Shown here: piece after piece, positions 6,765 to 15,534 of the stretch
How the letters are laid out: each line of letters begins with the position of its first letter
Position numbering within the stretch: the first letter of the stretch is position 1
Source of the DNA: Methylobacter sp.
Lineage (GTDB): Bacteria > Pseudomonadota > Gammaproteobacteria > Methylococcales > Methylomonadaceae
Reading direction: 5' to 3'
DNA length: 64,000 nucleotides
Assembly (NCBI GenBank): GCA_023229605.1
Contig: JALNYY010000001.1
Location: forward strand, 1-64,000
Position numbers and translations under genes: made by a program
The notes under the pieces: generated by a model
Database searches by the model: none
Told to the model about the DNA's origin: nothing
The model's input: only the letters and a program-made list of their open reading frames with translations

Positions 6765-8481
6765 AGCCTGCTCAGTAAATATAACAAATTGATTTAAAAC
6801 GATTATATTAATATTTTTGGTATAATAGTGCACGAAATTTAACGTTTCCCCATCAAAAACCGTGCACCTATGATTCGAACTTCTAGCTCAAAACAACTGA
6901 CGATTGCAGAATTTGATTGGCCTTTTGATACTGCGTTGGATAAAAACAATCGCTGGGTCAAGTTAAGCAACTGTATACCGTGGGACGAGCTGGCTGAAAG
7001 TTATTACCAAGGACTACCTGCCGAGCGAGGCCGTCCCACCAAAGACGCCCGTTTGGTTATTGGAGCCGTGATCATCAAGCATAAGCTGTGTTTGTCCGAT
7101 GTTGAGACCGTTCAACAAATCCAGGAAAATCCGTATTTGCAATACTTTGTCGGCCTTGCGGGCTACCAACAGGCGGTGCCGTTTGCACCGTCATTATTCG
7201 TTGAAATCCGGAAACGCATGGGCGCGACGGTGTTTGATGGCTTCCATCAGGCCATTATTGATGCACATGAAGGCAAAAATGCCTCTAAACAACCTGAAAC
7301 CACCGTCCACTCCACACCGTCTGACTGTGCTGAACCCCTGGAAAAGCCGGCGGAACAGGTCAATGAAACGCCCAGCCTGCAGGCGCCTGACTCCGCAGAA
7401 CCCACCCACCAAGGTCGATTGATTGTAGACGCCACGGTAGTCGAACAAGCGATTCGCTATCCCACCGACTTGAGTTTACTGAATGAAGCACGTGAGTTCA
7501 GTGAGCTCATCATCGACAAGCTTTGCGTGCATCTGCAAGTCGCGCAAAAACCCAGAACCTACCGCCAGTCAGCCCGAAAAGCGAATTGGCCATCGCCAAG
7601 CAAAAACGTCTGAGCAGAAAAACCCTACGCCGAGGCATTAAGCAACAATTACAGTATCTGCGTCGCAACCTGGGCCACATCGACCAGCTATTGCGGGAGA
7701 TTCCGGAAGGCAAACGACTCCCGTTACCCCGCTGGTTGCTCTATCGATACTGGGTGATCCAGCACCTGTATCAACAGCAATGGGACATGTACCAAACCCA
7801 AACAAACCGCTGCGACAATCGCATTGTCAGCATCGGTCAGCCGCATGTGCGGCCCATGGTGCGCGGCAAGCGGAACAAGCCCGTTGAATTTGGCGCCAAG
7901 CTCAGCGTTAGCCTATCAGGCGATGGCTTGGCTCATGTCGACATATTACGTTGGGATGCGTTTCATGAAGGCTTGGATTTGACTGCTCAAGTGGAAACTT
8001 ACCGAGACCGATACGGGCACTATCCGGAACGCGTGTTGGCCGACCCGATCTACGGCACCCGTTCCAACCGGGATTACCTCAAACAACGCGGCATTCATTT
8101 TGCCGGCAAGCCACTGGGCCGTCCGAAACAAGAGACTGACGAAAACCGTGATCAGTTGAAACAGGCCAAAGCGCAACGCAAGCAGGATTATGTGCAACGC
8201 ATCCCCATCGAAGGTAAATTTGGCCAAGGCAAGAATGGCTACGGGCTCAACTATATCAGGGCCAAGCGGGCGAACACCTCGTTTGCCTGGATCAACAGCA
8301 TCTTCTTGGTCATGAACTTACTGATCCTGGAAAGGATCTTTTTTGCCCTGTGTAAAAGTAGCCTCGCTGGCTTTATCAAGACATTAAGGCTTGCTTGGGA
8401 ACAGCAATTTTTTAAACCGGCGCGCGGGTTCCGCCTGTTTTCTGACTGTAAATTTACGGGGTTGATTTACTGAGCAGACTC
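6764..8481 (+). mobile_element. IS5-superfamily insertion sequence with flanking direct repeats
   Basis: Terminal inverted repeats are visible: GAGCCTGCTCAGTAAAT at the left and its near-complement ATTTACTGAGCAGACTC at the right (one mismatch). Directly outside them TAGGTA occurs on both sides (6758-6763 and 8482-8487), consistent with a target duplication. The element is about 1.7 kb with one transposase split over two frames. Confidence 0.85.
6870..8473 (+). CDS. IS5-superfamily transposase in two frames
   Basis: The first frame (6870-7613) holds the N-terminal DUF772-like domain (GRPTKDARLVIGAVIIKHK, ENPYLQYFVG) and the first catalytic Asp in GRLIVDATVVEQAIRYPTDL. The second frame (from about 7580 to 8473) continues with LSRKTLRRGIKQQLQYLRRN, then VLADPIYGTRSNRDYL (second Asp) and PIEGKFGQGKNGYGLNYI (catalytic Glu). 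The frames join at CGAAAAGCG by a -1 shift. This may be programmed slippage on the A run or a single-base deletion. Confidence 0.8.
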
Positions 8482-8613
8482 TAGGTAACAAAATGTTTTG
8501 CGATTTCATGCTGCTGTTTTCGGTCTTCAGATTCATGAAGCTTTCGATTTCCTAACGGAATTAGGTGATCATATGTAAATCGTAACCGGATCATCTCTAA
8601 AAGTTGATCTGGT

Positions 8614-8800
8614 ACCAGCAAGGGCGATAAAGCCGACAGATTGAACCCAAAGCCAGTACACCAGCCAGATGCCGCCAATGAGGCTAAACGGGATGGTCAG
8701 CATGACGATGGCTGGTTCCGTGATATTGCGGAAAGCGCAATACAACAGGATAAAAATCAGCAATAGTGTAAGCGGCACAACCAGAGTTAAGCGTTCTGCC
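8614..8800 (-). pseudogene. CusA/CzcA-type RND pump fragment
   Basis: About 62 residues (AERLTLVVPLTLLLIFILLY, NITEPAIVMLTIPFSLIGGIWLVYWLW, VGFIALAG) match the C-terminal transmembrane region of heavy-metal RND pumps; cusA at 35115 has the same segment. About seven residues before VGFIALAG are missing. Both ends are lost. The remaining 8484-9007 sequence holds no other gene that I can see. Confidence 0.8.
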
Positions 8801-9007
8801 AGTGTTTTTTCGCGAGCGCGACAGGGTCTTTGATTTCTTTGCGACACAAGGGGTTGTTCTTGCTTATAAATGAATGTGATGACTCATGTCTGTAACTCTT
8901 CTTGGTTAGTAGGCTTCATTAGATTTTTTAGTTGCTCTTTCGTCTTGAATAATAGCCTGCTACGAATCGGGATATAATCACACGAAACTAGACACACAGG
9001 TACAAAA

Positions 9008-9463
9008 ATGAAACTGACGATTGGTAAACTAGCCAAACAAGCCGAAGTAACTGTTGAAACCATCCGCTATTACCAGCGTATCGGTATGCTGGATGAACCC
9101 GGTAAACCCGGTAGCGGTTTTCGGCACTATCCAGCCCATGCCATCACCAGAATCCGGTTTATCAAACGCGCTCAACAAGCGGGTTTTACCTTAAAAGAAA
9201 TTGCCCAACTGTTATCGCTTGACGCCGCTCATTGCGCTGATGTGCGGAAAATTGCCGAACAGAAATGTCAGCAAATCGATGCGCAAATAAAGGATTTAAT
9301 GGCTCTTCGTAATATATTGGATGCCTTGGTAAAACGCTGCCAGAGTGATTCTTCCGCAGAACATTGTTCCCTCATCGATGCACTGTCGACTGCCAGGGAT
9401 GGCGGAAGTGTCGCAATCGGTACGGAACCGATGCGACCAAATAACTCGGACTCAAAATCCTGA
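9008..9463 (+). CDS. merR: MerR, Hg(II)-responsive transcriptional regulator
   Basis: The 151-residue protein has the MerR winged HTH (TIGKLAKQAEVTVETIRYYQ), a dimerisation coiled coil, and the three Hg(II)-binding cysteines at C76 (AHCADV), C111 and C120 (KRCQSDSSAEHC), matching C82/C117/C126 of Tn501 MerR. The C-terminal tail DALSTARDGG is slightly longer than usual. It is encoded in the same direction as, and upstream of, merTPA, not divergently as in Tn21/Tn501. The target is probably the 19-bp-spacer promoter at 9490-9520, and perhaps two more at 14887 and 15535. Confidence 0.95.
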   Translation: MKLTIGKLAKQAEVTVETIRYYQRIGMLDEPGKPGSGFRHYPAHAITRIRFIKRAQQAGFTLKEIAQLLSLDAAHCADVRKIAEQKCQQIDAQIKDLMALRNILDALVKRCQSDSSAEHCSLIDALSTARDGGSVAIGTEPMRPNNSDSKS

Positions 9464-9489
9464 GTATTCAAAAATAATGTAAATTCTGC

Positions 9490-9520
9490 TTGACCCTGTC
9501 CTATAGAACGGCGTTTAGAC
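9490..9520 (+). promoter_or_regulatory. Pmer: MerR-type promoter with 19-bp spacer
   Basis: TTGACC (-35, 9490-9495) and TTAGAC (-10, 9515-9520) are separated by 19 bp, the over-long spacing that MerR proteins correct by DNA distortion. The spacer contains an imperfect dyad CTGTCC-TATA-GAACGG centred between the elements. It drives merT and the downstream genes. Confidence 0.8.
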
Positions 9521-9618
9521 TCCTATCCGAAGTTTATAAAACCTGACATTTTCTGCATTTATCATACCCTTGCTAAATGCAGCACTCAGACGCTTAGTTT
9601 TTATTTAGGAAAATTCTT

Positions 9619-9990
9619 ATGCCTACAGAACATGAAATACCCCCCCAAGAAGACCCATCCTGGCTAGGGATCGGCGCCGTATTAGCCGCTATTGGTGCAT
9701 CGCTCTGCTGTGTTGGCCCCTTGCTGCTTGTATCTTTGGGGATTGGCGGCGCGTGGATGAGCGCCTTGACTTCAATGGAAACGGTCAGGCCTTATTTTAT
9801 TATTCTAACCCTGATTTTTATTGGTCTGGGGTATCGCAAACTCTATTTGATACCGGATAGCTGTGAAGAAGGTAAAGCCTGCGCAACATCCGAAGTTAAG
9901 CACAAACAGCGGATGATCTTCTGGATTGGCTCGGCATTGATCTTGCTGCTGTTGACCTTTCCCTGGTATGCCCCGTTTTTTATGGAATAA
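9619..9990 (+). CDS. merT: MerT mercuric ion inner membrane transporter
   Basis: The 123-residue protein has three hydrophobic segments. The Cys pair of TM1 (SLCCVGPLLLVSLG, C30-C31) receives Hg(II) from MerP, and the cytoplasmic loop cysteines (DSCEEGKAC) pass it to MerA. The C-terminal RMIFWIGSALILLLLTFPWY segment is the usual third helix. It is the first gene behind Pmer and is followed by merP after 8 bp. Confidence 0.95.
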   Translation: MPTEHEIPPQEDPSWLGIGAVLAAIGASLCCVGPLLLVSLGIGGAWMSALTSMETVRPYFIILTLIFIGLGYRKLYLIPDSCEEGKACATSEVKHKQRMIFWIGSALILLLLTFPWYAPFFME

Positions 9991-9998
9991 GGAGAATA

Positions 9999-10337
9999 AT
10001 GATGATGACTATTAAAACCGTATGCTTAACGTTGAGCTTGTTAGCCGCACCTTTATTAATGCAGACAGCCCATGCCGAGGCAGCTGATCCTGTTCAATTG
10101 CAAAATCAAAACAGCAGCCAATCTGTCATATTGGATATGCAGAACATGACCTGTGCAATGTGTAAAATCACCATTAAAAAGGCTTTGCAGGGTGTCGAGG
10201 GCGTACAAAAGGTAAGTGTCGATGGAGATACTAAAATGGCAGATGTCACGTTTGATCCGCAAAAAACCAGCATAGAAGCCTTGATTAAAGCGACTACAAA
10301 TGCCGGTTACCCGGCGACTGTTCACCAGCCAAAATAA
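9999..10337 (+). CDS. merP: MerP periplasmic mercuric ion-binding protein
   Basis: The 112-residue precursor has a signal peptide (cleavage after AHA, about residue 26) and an HMA fold domain with the metal site MTCAMC (C52, C55), followed by KKALQGVEGVQKVSV and the C-terminal ALIKATTNAGYPATV typical of MerP. Its role is to bind Hg(II) in the periplasm and hand it to MerT. Three ATG codons occur in a row at 9999; the first was used, and the exact one is uncertain. Confidence 0.93.
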   Translation: MMMTIKTVCLTLSLLAAPLLMQTAHAEAADPVQLQNQNSSQSVILDMQNMTCAMCKITIKKALQGVEGVQKVSVDGDTKMADVTFDPQKTSIEALIKATTNAGYPATVHQPK

Positions 10338-10365
10338 TTCAGGGAATCGTTATGAGGAGACAATC

Positions 10366-10512
10366 GTGGATATTGAAACTGTATTTAAGTTAGTGGGCTT
10401 TCTGTTATGGCCGTTTTTACTTGCGTCTTTATGCTATCTTTTTGATATAAAAGGCTTCTTGTGCTGTGCTAGAAAAGGAAATCCTCATGTGGACCAAAAA
10501 ACTGAAAATTGA
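10366..10512 (+). CDS. Mer-linked one-helix microprotein
   Basis: A GTG at 10366, 6 bp after a GAGGAG ribosome site, opens a 48-codon frame: an MDIETVFKLVGFLLWPFLL helix, then YLFDIKGFLCCARKG and a polar tail. It has one membrane helix followed by a Cys pair. Its 3' end overlaps merA by 26 bp. A paralogue without the cysteines is encoded at 44362-44496, which argues that both are translated. It is not MerF or MerE by sequence. Function is unknown; position suggests a metal or sulfur membrane role. Confidence 0.65.
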   Translation: MDIETVFKLVGFLLWPFLLASLCYLFDIKGFLCCARKGNPHVDQKTEN

Positions 10513-12157
10513 TGGCATGACCTGCCCAAGCTGTGCTGATGGTATCGAGAAAAAACTCAATGCGCTTGAAGGTGTTGCCATTAAAGTTTCTTACCCGGAA
10601 GGCATAGCCGCGTTGACGGTTACAGGAGATGCCCGTCTTAAATCACTGATTGAGCAAATTGCGCAAAAAGGTTATCAGGTTAAAGAAATTGACGACAAAA
10701 CGGCCGACACCGATAAACAAACAGCGGCTGCAAACAATGGTAAGCCGCTCCATGTAGCGATCATCGGCAGTGGCTCGGGCGCTTTCGCCTGCGCCCTGAA
10801 AGCGGTGGAAAAGGGCGCCAAAGTCACGATGATTGAACGCAATCCCATCATCGGCGGCACTTGCGTCAATATCGGTTGTGTCCCTTCCAAAATCATGATT
10901 CGTGCGGCGCATATTGCCCATTTACAAAAAAATCATGCGTTTCCCGGCATTAAAAAACAACAACCGGTGATAAACCGTAAACAACTGGTTGCCCAGCAGC
11001 AAGCCAGAGTCGATGAACTCAGAGCGGCCAAATATGAAAATATTTTAGCAACCCATCCGGAGATTAATCTGATCAAAGGACAGGCACGGTTTAAAAACGC
11101 CAATACGCTCATTGTCGATCGGGAACACGGCGAATTCACCGAAATCACCGCAGACCGTTTTCTTATTGCCACCGGATCGTCTCCGGGCATACCGCCCATT
11201 CCGGGATTGGCGGGCACACCTTACTGGACATCCACCGAAGCATTGGTGGCGGAAAAACTGCCGGAGCATTTAATCGTCATTGGTTCAGGGATAGTCGCGC
11301 TGGAACTGGCGCAAGCCTTTTTACGGCTGGGGTCGAAAGTAACGTTGCTGGCTCGCCATACGCTCATGTATCGGGAAGACCCCGCAATAGGCTCAGTATT
11401 GCAAGCCGTCATGGAAGACGAAGGCATGACTATCCTAACCAATACTCAGCCAGAAGCCGTGAGCTATAAAAAGAGCCTGTTCGATTCCGGAAAATTTACC
11501 CTGAAAACCCGGTCAGGCCAAATTCTTTCAGGGGATCAATTACTGATTGCCACCGGTAGGCCGCCTAATACGGAAAGTCTGGGTCTGGAAAAAGCGGGGG
11601 TTAAAGTCAATAAGGATGGCACTATCAGCATTGACGATCACATGCGCACCAATGTCGAATACATCTATGCCGCAGGCGATTGCACTAACCAGCCGCAGTT
11701 CGTCTATGTCGCGGCGGCGGCTGGAACCCGCGCCGCCATCAACATGACCGGCGGAGATGCAGCCATCAATCTGTCGGCGATGCCGTCCGTGATGTTTACC
11801 GAACCGCAAATGGCCACCGTTGGCTTGACTGAAGCCGAAGCGTACTTGAACAATATTAAAACCGACAGCCGTCTGTTGCTGTTGGAGAATGTGCCGCGTG
11901 CCTTGGCTAACTTTGATACCCGAGGATTTGTCAAACTGGTTATGGAAGAAGGCAGCCACCGTTTGATTGGTGCACAAATCCTGGCGCCGGATGCGGGCGA
12001 GATGATCCAGACGGCGGTGTTAGCCATCCATAACCGGATGACGATAGAAGACCTAGCCGGACAATTGTTTCCGTATTTGACGATGGTGGAAGGCATCAAA
12101 CTATGCGCGCAAACCTTTAGCAAAGACGTGAAAGAGCTTTCCTGTTGCGCGGGCTAA
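10487..12157 (+). CDS. merA: MerA mercuric reductase with N-terminal HMA domain
   Basis: MerA reduces Hg(II) to volatile Hg(0) with NADPH in the cytoplasm. The 556-residue protein has an NmerA domain (GMTCPSC, C13/C16), an FAD-binding GSGSGAFACALKA motif, the redox-active disulfide GGTCVNIGCVPSK (C126/C131), the NADH-binding VIGSGIVALELAQAF, and the C-terminal Cys pair SCCAG that delivers Hg(II) to the active site. ATG 10487 was chosen because AAAGGA lies upstream and the HMA domain starts there; an in-frame ATG at 10466 is less likely. Confidence 0.96.
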   Translation: MWTKKLKIDGMTCPSCADGIEKKLNALEGVAIKVSYPEGIAALTVTGDARLKSLIEQIAQKGYQVKEIDDKTADTDKQTAAANNGKPLHVAIIGSGSGAFACALKAVEKGAKVTMIERNPIIGGTCVNIGCVPSKIMIRAAHIAHLQKNHAFPGIKKQQPVINRKQLVAQQQARVDELRAAKYENILATHPEINLIKGQARFKNANTLIVDREHGEFTEITADRFLIATGSSPGIPPIPGLAGTPYWTSTEALVAEKLPEHLIVIGSGIVALELAQAFLRLGSKVTLLARHTLMYREDPAIGSVLQAVMEDEGMTILTNTQPEAVSYKKSLFDSGKFTLKTRSGQILSGDQLLIATGRPPNTESLGLEKAGVKVNKDGTISIDDHMRTNVEYIYAAGDCTNQPQFVYVAAAAGTRAAINMTGGDAAINLSAMPSVMFTEPQMATVGLTEAEAYLNNIKTDSRLLLLENVPRALANFDTRGFVKLVMEEGSHRLIGAQILAPDAGEMIQTAVLAIHNRMTIEDLAGQLFPYLTMVEGIKLCAQTFSKDVKELSCCAG

Positions 12158-12159
12158 AG

Positions 12160-12520
12160 ATGAATGCTAAGGATGACAAGCTGATCAGACTCTCAACCCT
12201 GGCTGAGCAAACCGGTATCAGCGTTCATTGTATTAGAACCTATATAGATCGAGGTTTGATTCAGGTTAATGACAGAACAGCGGGGGGAATGTTCTTATTT
12301 TACGAGCCAGTGATTGAACGGTTACGGTTTATTCGAACGGCTTCGCGATGTGGGTGTTCCGTTAGAGCAAATCGACCGTTTATTGGCGGCCCGTAATGAT
12401 AGGGACGATGGCGCTACGGAAACAAGTCTGGCTGAATTGACTCAATATATTGAAACCTGTCGGAATCAATTAAATTGTTTTGAACAAAGCCTGAAGCAGC
12501 ATTTAGGTATCGTGCTTTAA
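12160..12520 (+). pseudogene. merD: MerD-like MerR-family coregulator, frameshifted
   Basis: The frame from 12160 gives a MerR-type N-terminus (LIRLSTLAEQTGISVHCIRTYIDRGLIQVN, then TAGGMFLFYEPVIERLRFIR), the same layout as MerD of Tn21, a distal-gene regulator that displaces MerR. It then loses frame near 12345. A second frame continues with LRDVGVPLEQIDRLLAARN, ELTQYIETCRNQLNCFEQSL to a stop at 12520. A single-base change separates the halves. It lies 2 bp after merA. The call merD rests on position and pattern. Confidence 0.75.
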
Positions 12521-12543
12521 GCGAATTATTGTGGAGCATTAAA

Positions 12544-13017
12544 ATGCAAGAAAAATTAAGTCAATTTGGCGGTTTATTCGGTGCCGCGATTACTGCGGCG
12601 TGTTGTCTCGGCATCTCTGTTGTGCTCAGCGCAGTAGGTGCTGTTGGGCTTGGTTTTCTGATAAACGATGCCTATTTGTTGCCGATATTTGTAGGGTTCA
12701 CCGGTTTAAATTTATGGACGCTTTATCGTTCCGCCAGGAAACATGAAGCGCTATCGGAGGAAGCGATGCTCGCCTTCTGGACTGGTAGTATCGGCGCATT
12801 GGTCAGTACCATCGGCTTAGGGCTTACCGTTACGGGGGTATTGCCGGTCGCCGTTATACTGGTCTATATAGGGCTTACTCTTTTTGTCGTCGCCAATATC
12901 TGGGATTTTATGATTGGACGCAACAGCCCTGCTTGTACGGATGACGAATGCAAGACACCGACTGCATGGATGCAGGAGGTAGAGCAACGCAGGAACAGTT
13001 GCCGAGAAGACCGGTAA
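12544..13017 (+). CDS. merC: MerC-type mercury transporter
   Basis: The 157-residue protein has four predicted membrane helices and the Cys pair in the first one (ITAACCLGISVVLSAVG, C20-C21), with a C-terminal cytoplasmic Cys region (PACTDDECKTP), as in MerC of Tn21. It imports Hg(II) for reduction. ATG 12544 follows GTGGAG at a good distance. It sits between the broken merD and the cysteine-rich gene, 6 bp before the latter. Confidence 0.88.
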   Translation: MQEKLSQFGGLFGAAITAACCLGISVVLSAVGAVGLGFLINDAYLLPIFVGFTGLNLWTLYRSARKHEALSEEAMLAFWTGSIGALVSTIGLGLTVTGVLPVAVILVYIGLTLFVVANIWDFMIGRNSPACTDDECKTPTAWMQEVEQRRNSCREDR

Positions 13018-13023
13018 CAAACG

Positions 13024-13401
13024 ATGGAAACCCCAATTTGTCCGGCTTGTGGATGCTCATTAGTCAGATTAGGCATCACTAAGAAAAAAGCTGTTCAACA
13101 TAACTATGCGGGGAAGCAATACTGGTTCTGTTGCAAAGGTTGTTTGGAGTTATTCATAACCCACCCTGAAGCATGTCTGTCCGAAACAGCCGGTTTGACA
13201 GTGTGTCCTGTTTGTTTAGCCGAAAAACCGGTCAATGCCACAGTGACAATGGATTTTAACGGAAAACCGGTTGGGTTTTGTCGCTGTCCTCATTGCCTGA
13301 ATGAATTCAATAAAGATCCACACTATTTCATTGCGCGTTTAGCGTGGCAAACAAACTATGCCGGTGTTTTTGGTGAAAGAATCAGCTGTTGTGGTAAATA
13401 A
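13024..13401 (+). CDS. Double TRASH/YHS-like cysteine-rich protein in mer operon
   Basis: This 125-residue cytoplasmic protein has two related zinc-finger-like modules. Module 1: CPACGC (C6, C9, C11), then the YHS-type NYAGKQYWFCCKGC (C36, C37, C40) and F..HPEAC. Module 2: CPVC (C61, C64), then FNGKPVGFCRCPHC (C86, C88, C91) and F..DPHYF. The C-terminus is SCCGK, recalling the MerA C-terminal Cys pair. Such folds bind metals. It starts 6 bp after merC and is followed by merE, so it is probably co-transcribed with the mer genes. No standard mer gene name fits; a Hg(II)-binding chaperone or buffer is an inference. Confidence 0.8.
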   Translation: METPICPACGCSLVRLGITKKKAVQHNYAGKQYWFCCKGCLELFITHPEACLSETAGLTVCPVCLAEKPVNATVTMDFNGKPVGFCRCPHCLNEFNKDPHYFIARLAWQTNYAGVFGERISCCGK

Positions 13402-13425
13402 ATCGAAACGAAGCAAGGCGGAACA

Positions 13426-13734
13426 ATGAAAACAAGTTTAAATAACACGGCTCACTTATCCAAGTGTGATAATACGTCTTGTGATACCTCTTTAACGCAG
13501 CAATATTCCGACCAATCCCTGTCGCTGGAAAGGAGTTTAACCGGTTGGTTTTTTGCGTCTTTAGCATTACTCGCCTGTCCTTGCCATATTGCTTTTTGGA
13601 TCATGCTGTTTTCCGGGACAGCATTGGGTAGTTTCTTTTCCGAAGATACGGTAACCGCCGTCATGGGTTTTTCGGTGGTATTCCTGATTTCGTTAACCGC
13701 AGCACTGTTGGCGTTTAATAAAATTAAATTATAG
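13426..13734 (+). CDS. merE: MerE-type mercury transporter with extended N-terminus
   Basis: Residues about 38-100 match MerE: LTGWFFASLALLACPCHIAFW with the Cys-Pro-Cys-His of helix 1, then FSGTALGSFFSEDTVTAV and a second helix. MerE of Tn21 transports Hg(II) and methylmercury. Here the 102-residue protein carries an extra N-terminal 35 residues with two cysteines (KCDNTSCDTS), which Tn21 MerE lacks. Position at the operon end agrees with other mer operons. Confidence 0.82.
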   Translation: MKTSLNNTAHLSKCDNTSCDTSLTQQYSDQSLSLERSLTGWFFASLALLACPCHIAFWIMLFSGTALGSFFSEDTVTAVMGFSVVFLISLTAALLAFNKIKL

Positions 13735-13786
13735 AGACGCGCACATCGCGTTTCCATAGTTTTATGCCGACATGGATTAAGCCTAA

Positions 13787-14800
13787 GTGTTCAGAAAGTT
13801 AACCAACATCCCAACCAACGTGGTGATGGGTTTCCTCGGTACCGGTAAAACCACGGCCATTCTTAACTTACTTAAACAAAAACCGGCTGACGAAAAATGG
13901 GCAGTATTGGTCAATGAGTTTGGACAGGTTGGTATTGACGGTGCAATCTTCGCTGCTTCGGGCGCGATAGTCCGGGAAGTACCGGGTGGGTGTCTATGTT
14001 GTGCGGTAGGATTGCCTTTTCAGGTTGCCGTTAATCGCTTGTTAACGGAAGTCAAACCGGATCGTTTGCTCATTGAGCCAACAGGCTTAGGCCACCCAAA
14101 GCGAGTCTTGGATAGGCTCGTCGGCGGGTATTTTCGAACCGTGCTGGATGTGCGGGCCAGTATCTGCCTGGTTGATCCGAGAAAGTTAGGCGATAGTCGC
14201 TACACATCGCATGAAAACTTTGTCGATCAAATCGCCTTATCCGATGTGCTGGTCGCTAATAAAATGGATTTAGCCGACAAGGCAGCGACTCAGCTGTTCG
14301 AGCGTTGGGCCGATGGCAGCCGCCCACGTAAAGCGGTTGTTGCTCAAACCGTTCAAGGGCAACTGGATGTTGCCTGGCTGGATTTAACAAGAAACCCGGC
14401 AAGGCAAGCTGCTTTTCCTGATGCCCATCAAGCTGGATCGATCCAAATTGATGCAGATTATAGGCGAATGACCCGTAAGAGCGCGTTAGCGAATTCGCCC
14501 CTACAAAATGCAGCGGATGGTTACCAGAGTTATGGCACTGTATTTCCAGAACACAGTTGCTTTGATTATATACGTATAACACGGTTATTAAACCAACTGA
14601 AGGCGGAAAGAATAAAAGCCATTTTCGCGACCAACAAAGGCTGGTTCATTTTTAATGCAGCGGACGGGTTAATGACTATCGTTCCGTGCAAACCTTCAGC
14701 GAATAGCCGGATTGAAATAGTCGCTACCCAAAATAACTGGCAGGATATTCCGTCTGCATTAAATCAATGTATTGCAAACAGCTGTTCGGACTCGGATTAA
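13787..14800 (+). CDS. COG0523 (CobW/ZigA-like) metallochaperone GTPase
   Basis: The 337-residue protein has a P-loop GFLGTGKT (15-22), the metal-binding GGCLCC motif (C69, C71, C72) of COG0523 GTPases, the NKMD base-recognition motif, and a CobW C-terminal domain. These proteins insert or traffic Zn, Co or other metals under metal stress. There is no His-rich linker. GTG at 13787 is used because no in-frame ATG lies nearby. It follows merE by 52 bp in the same direction, so it may belong to the mer transcript; a terminator lies at 14957. Confidence 0.88.
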   Translation: MFRKLTNIPTNVVMGFLGTGKTTAILNLLKQKPADEKWAVLVNEFGQVGIDGAIFAASGAIVREVPGGCLCCAVGLPFQVAVNRLLTEVKPDRLLIEPTGLGHPKRVLDRLVGGYFRTVLDVRASICLVDPRKLGDSRYTSHENFVDQIALSDVLVANKMDLADKAATQLFERWADGSRPRKAVVAQTVQGQLDVAWLDLTRNPARQAAFPDAHQAGSIQIDADYRRMTRKSALANSPLQNAADGYQSYGTVFPEHSCFDYIRITRLLNQLKAERIKAIFATNKGWFIFNAADGLMTIVPCKPSANSRIEIVATQNNWQDIPSALNQCIANSCSDSD

Positions 14801-14886
14801 GAATCCCTTTCTATCGGAAAGCCAGCTAGGAACAGATTCCGGCCTGCTTTAAAGTAGACTTTGTTACCGCTTTTTTAACTTTATGC

Positions 14887-14917
14887 TTGACTCTGTTCTT
14901 GAGTACGGCATTTATTA
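14887..14917 (+). promoter_or_regulatory. Second MerR-type promoter (19-bp spacer)
   Basis: TTGACT (14887-14892) and TTATTA (14912-14917) are 19 bp apart. The spacer starts CTGTTC and contains GAGTACGGC, the right half-site of classic mer operators. About 55 bp around it are repeated almost exactly at 15525-15580. It faces the broken small ORF at 15125, but a terminator intervenes at 14957-15002. Confidence 0.7.
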
Positions 14918-14956
14918 TTTCAATCGAGCTTTGGTTTTTTTCATAGTCATCAGTCA

Positions 14957-15002
14957 GACGATTATTTTTCCTCTTCAGGAAAAAATAATCGTCCTTTTTT
15001 AT
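14957..15002 (+). terminator. Strong Rho-independent terminator
   Basis: GACGATTATTTTT pairs with AAAAAATAATCGTC around a short loop, followed by a run of seven T. It lies 40 bp downstream of the second MerR-type promoter, so it could end the mer transcript or attenuate the promoter. Confidence 0.85.
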
Positions 15003-15124
15003 TCAGCAATAAGCACGTTTATATCTCTTTCATATTCTAACTGAGCAAGTTTAGCCTTGATTCAACAAGGGTTAAATTTTGATCAACGATGGTTTGTTTT
15101 TCATAACATATTAGGGTGAATAAA

Positions 15125-15323
15125 ATGACAGATTTTATGTTTTTTGTTTTTACTAAAATTTTAGGTATTGACCTGAAAGGCGCGCACGACATACCTTGGG
15201 GGCACGCAATTTTTCTTCTACCCGGTCATTGGTTTTCTCATTGCCATTATCGTACTTAAATTCATCGGCAATGAAGAAAAAGAAGAAGAGAAAGTAACAA
15301 AACCTACATCCGATAAACAATAA
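15125..15323 (+). pseudogene. Small single-helix membrane protein, frameshifted
   Basis: ATG 15125 begins MTDFMFFVFTKILGIDLKGA and runs 44 codons to a stop. In another frame, after the T run at about 15210, FYPVIGFLIAIIVLKFIGNE, then a Glu/Lys-rich tail to a stop at 15323 completes a plausible 65-residue protein with one membrane helix and a charged tail. A one-base indel in a homopolymer would explain this. No family is recognised. The rest of 14801-15768 holds the duplicated promoter segments only. Confidence 0.5.
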
Positions 15324-15534
15324 ACTTTGTTATCTGGCGCCATAAATATGCAGATTTTTTAATATTTCTGATCATTCAATGCGTATTGTAAACCCCATCT
15401 AATCTAGCCTTAGATGTTTATTCCATGCGGCGCAATCTATGTGGTTAAGTGAGTGATAACACGCGTAACGCTTTAGCAGCATTAGCAAATGCTCAGCATA
15501 GATCACAAATTAGCAAGCTTTTTCAAATTTATGC

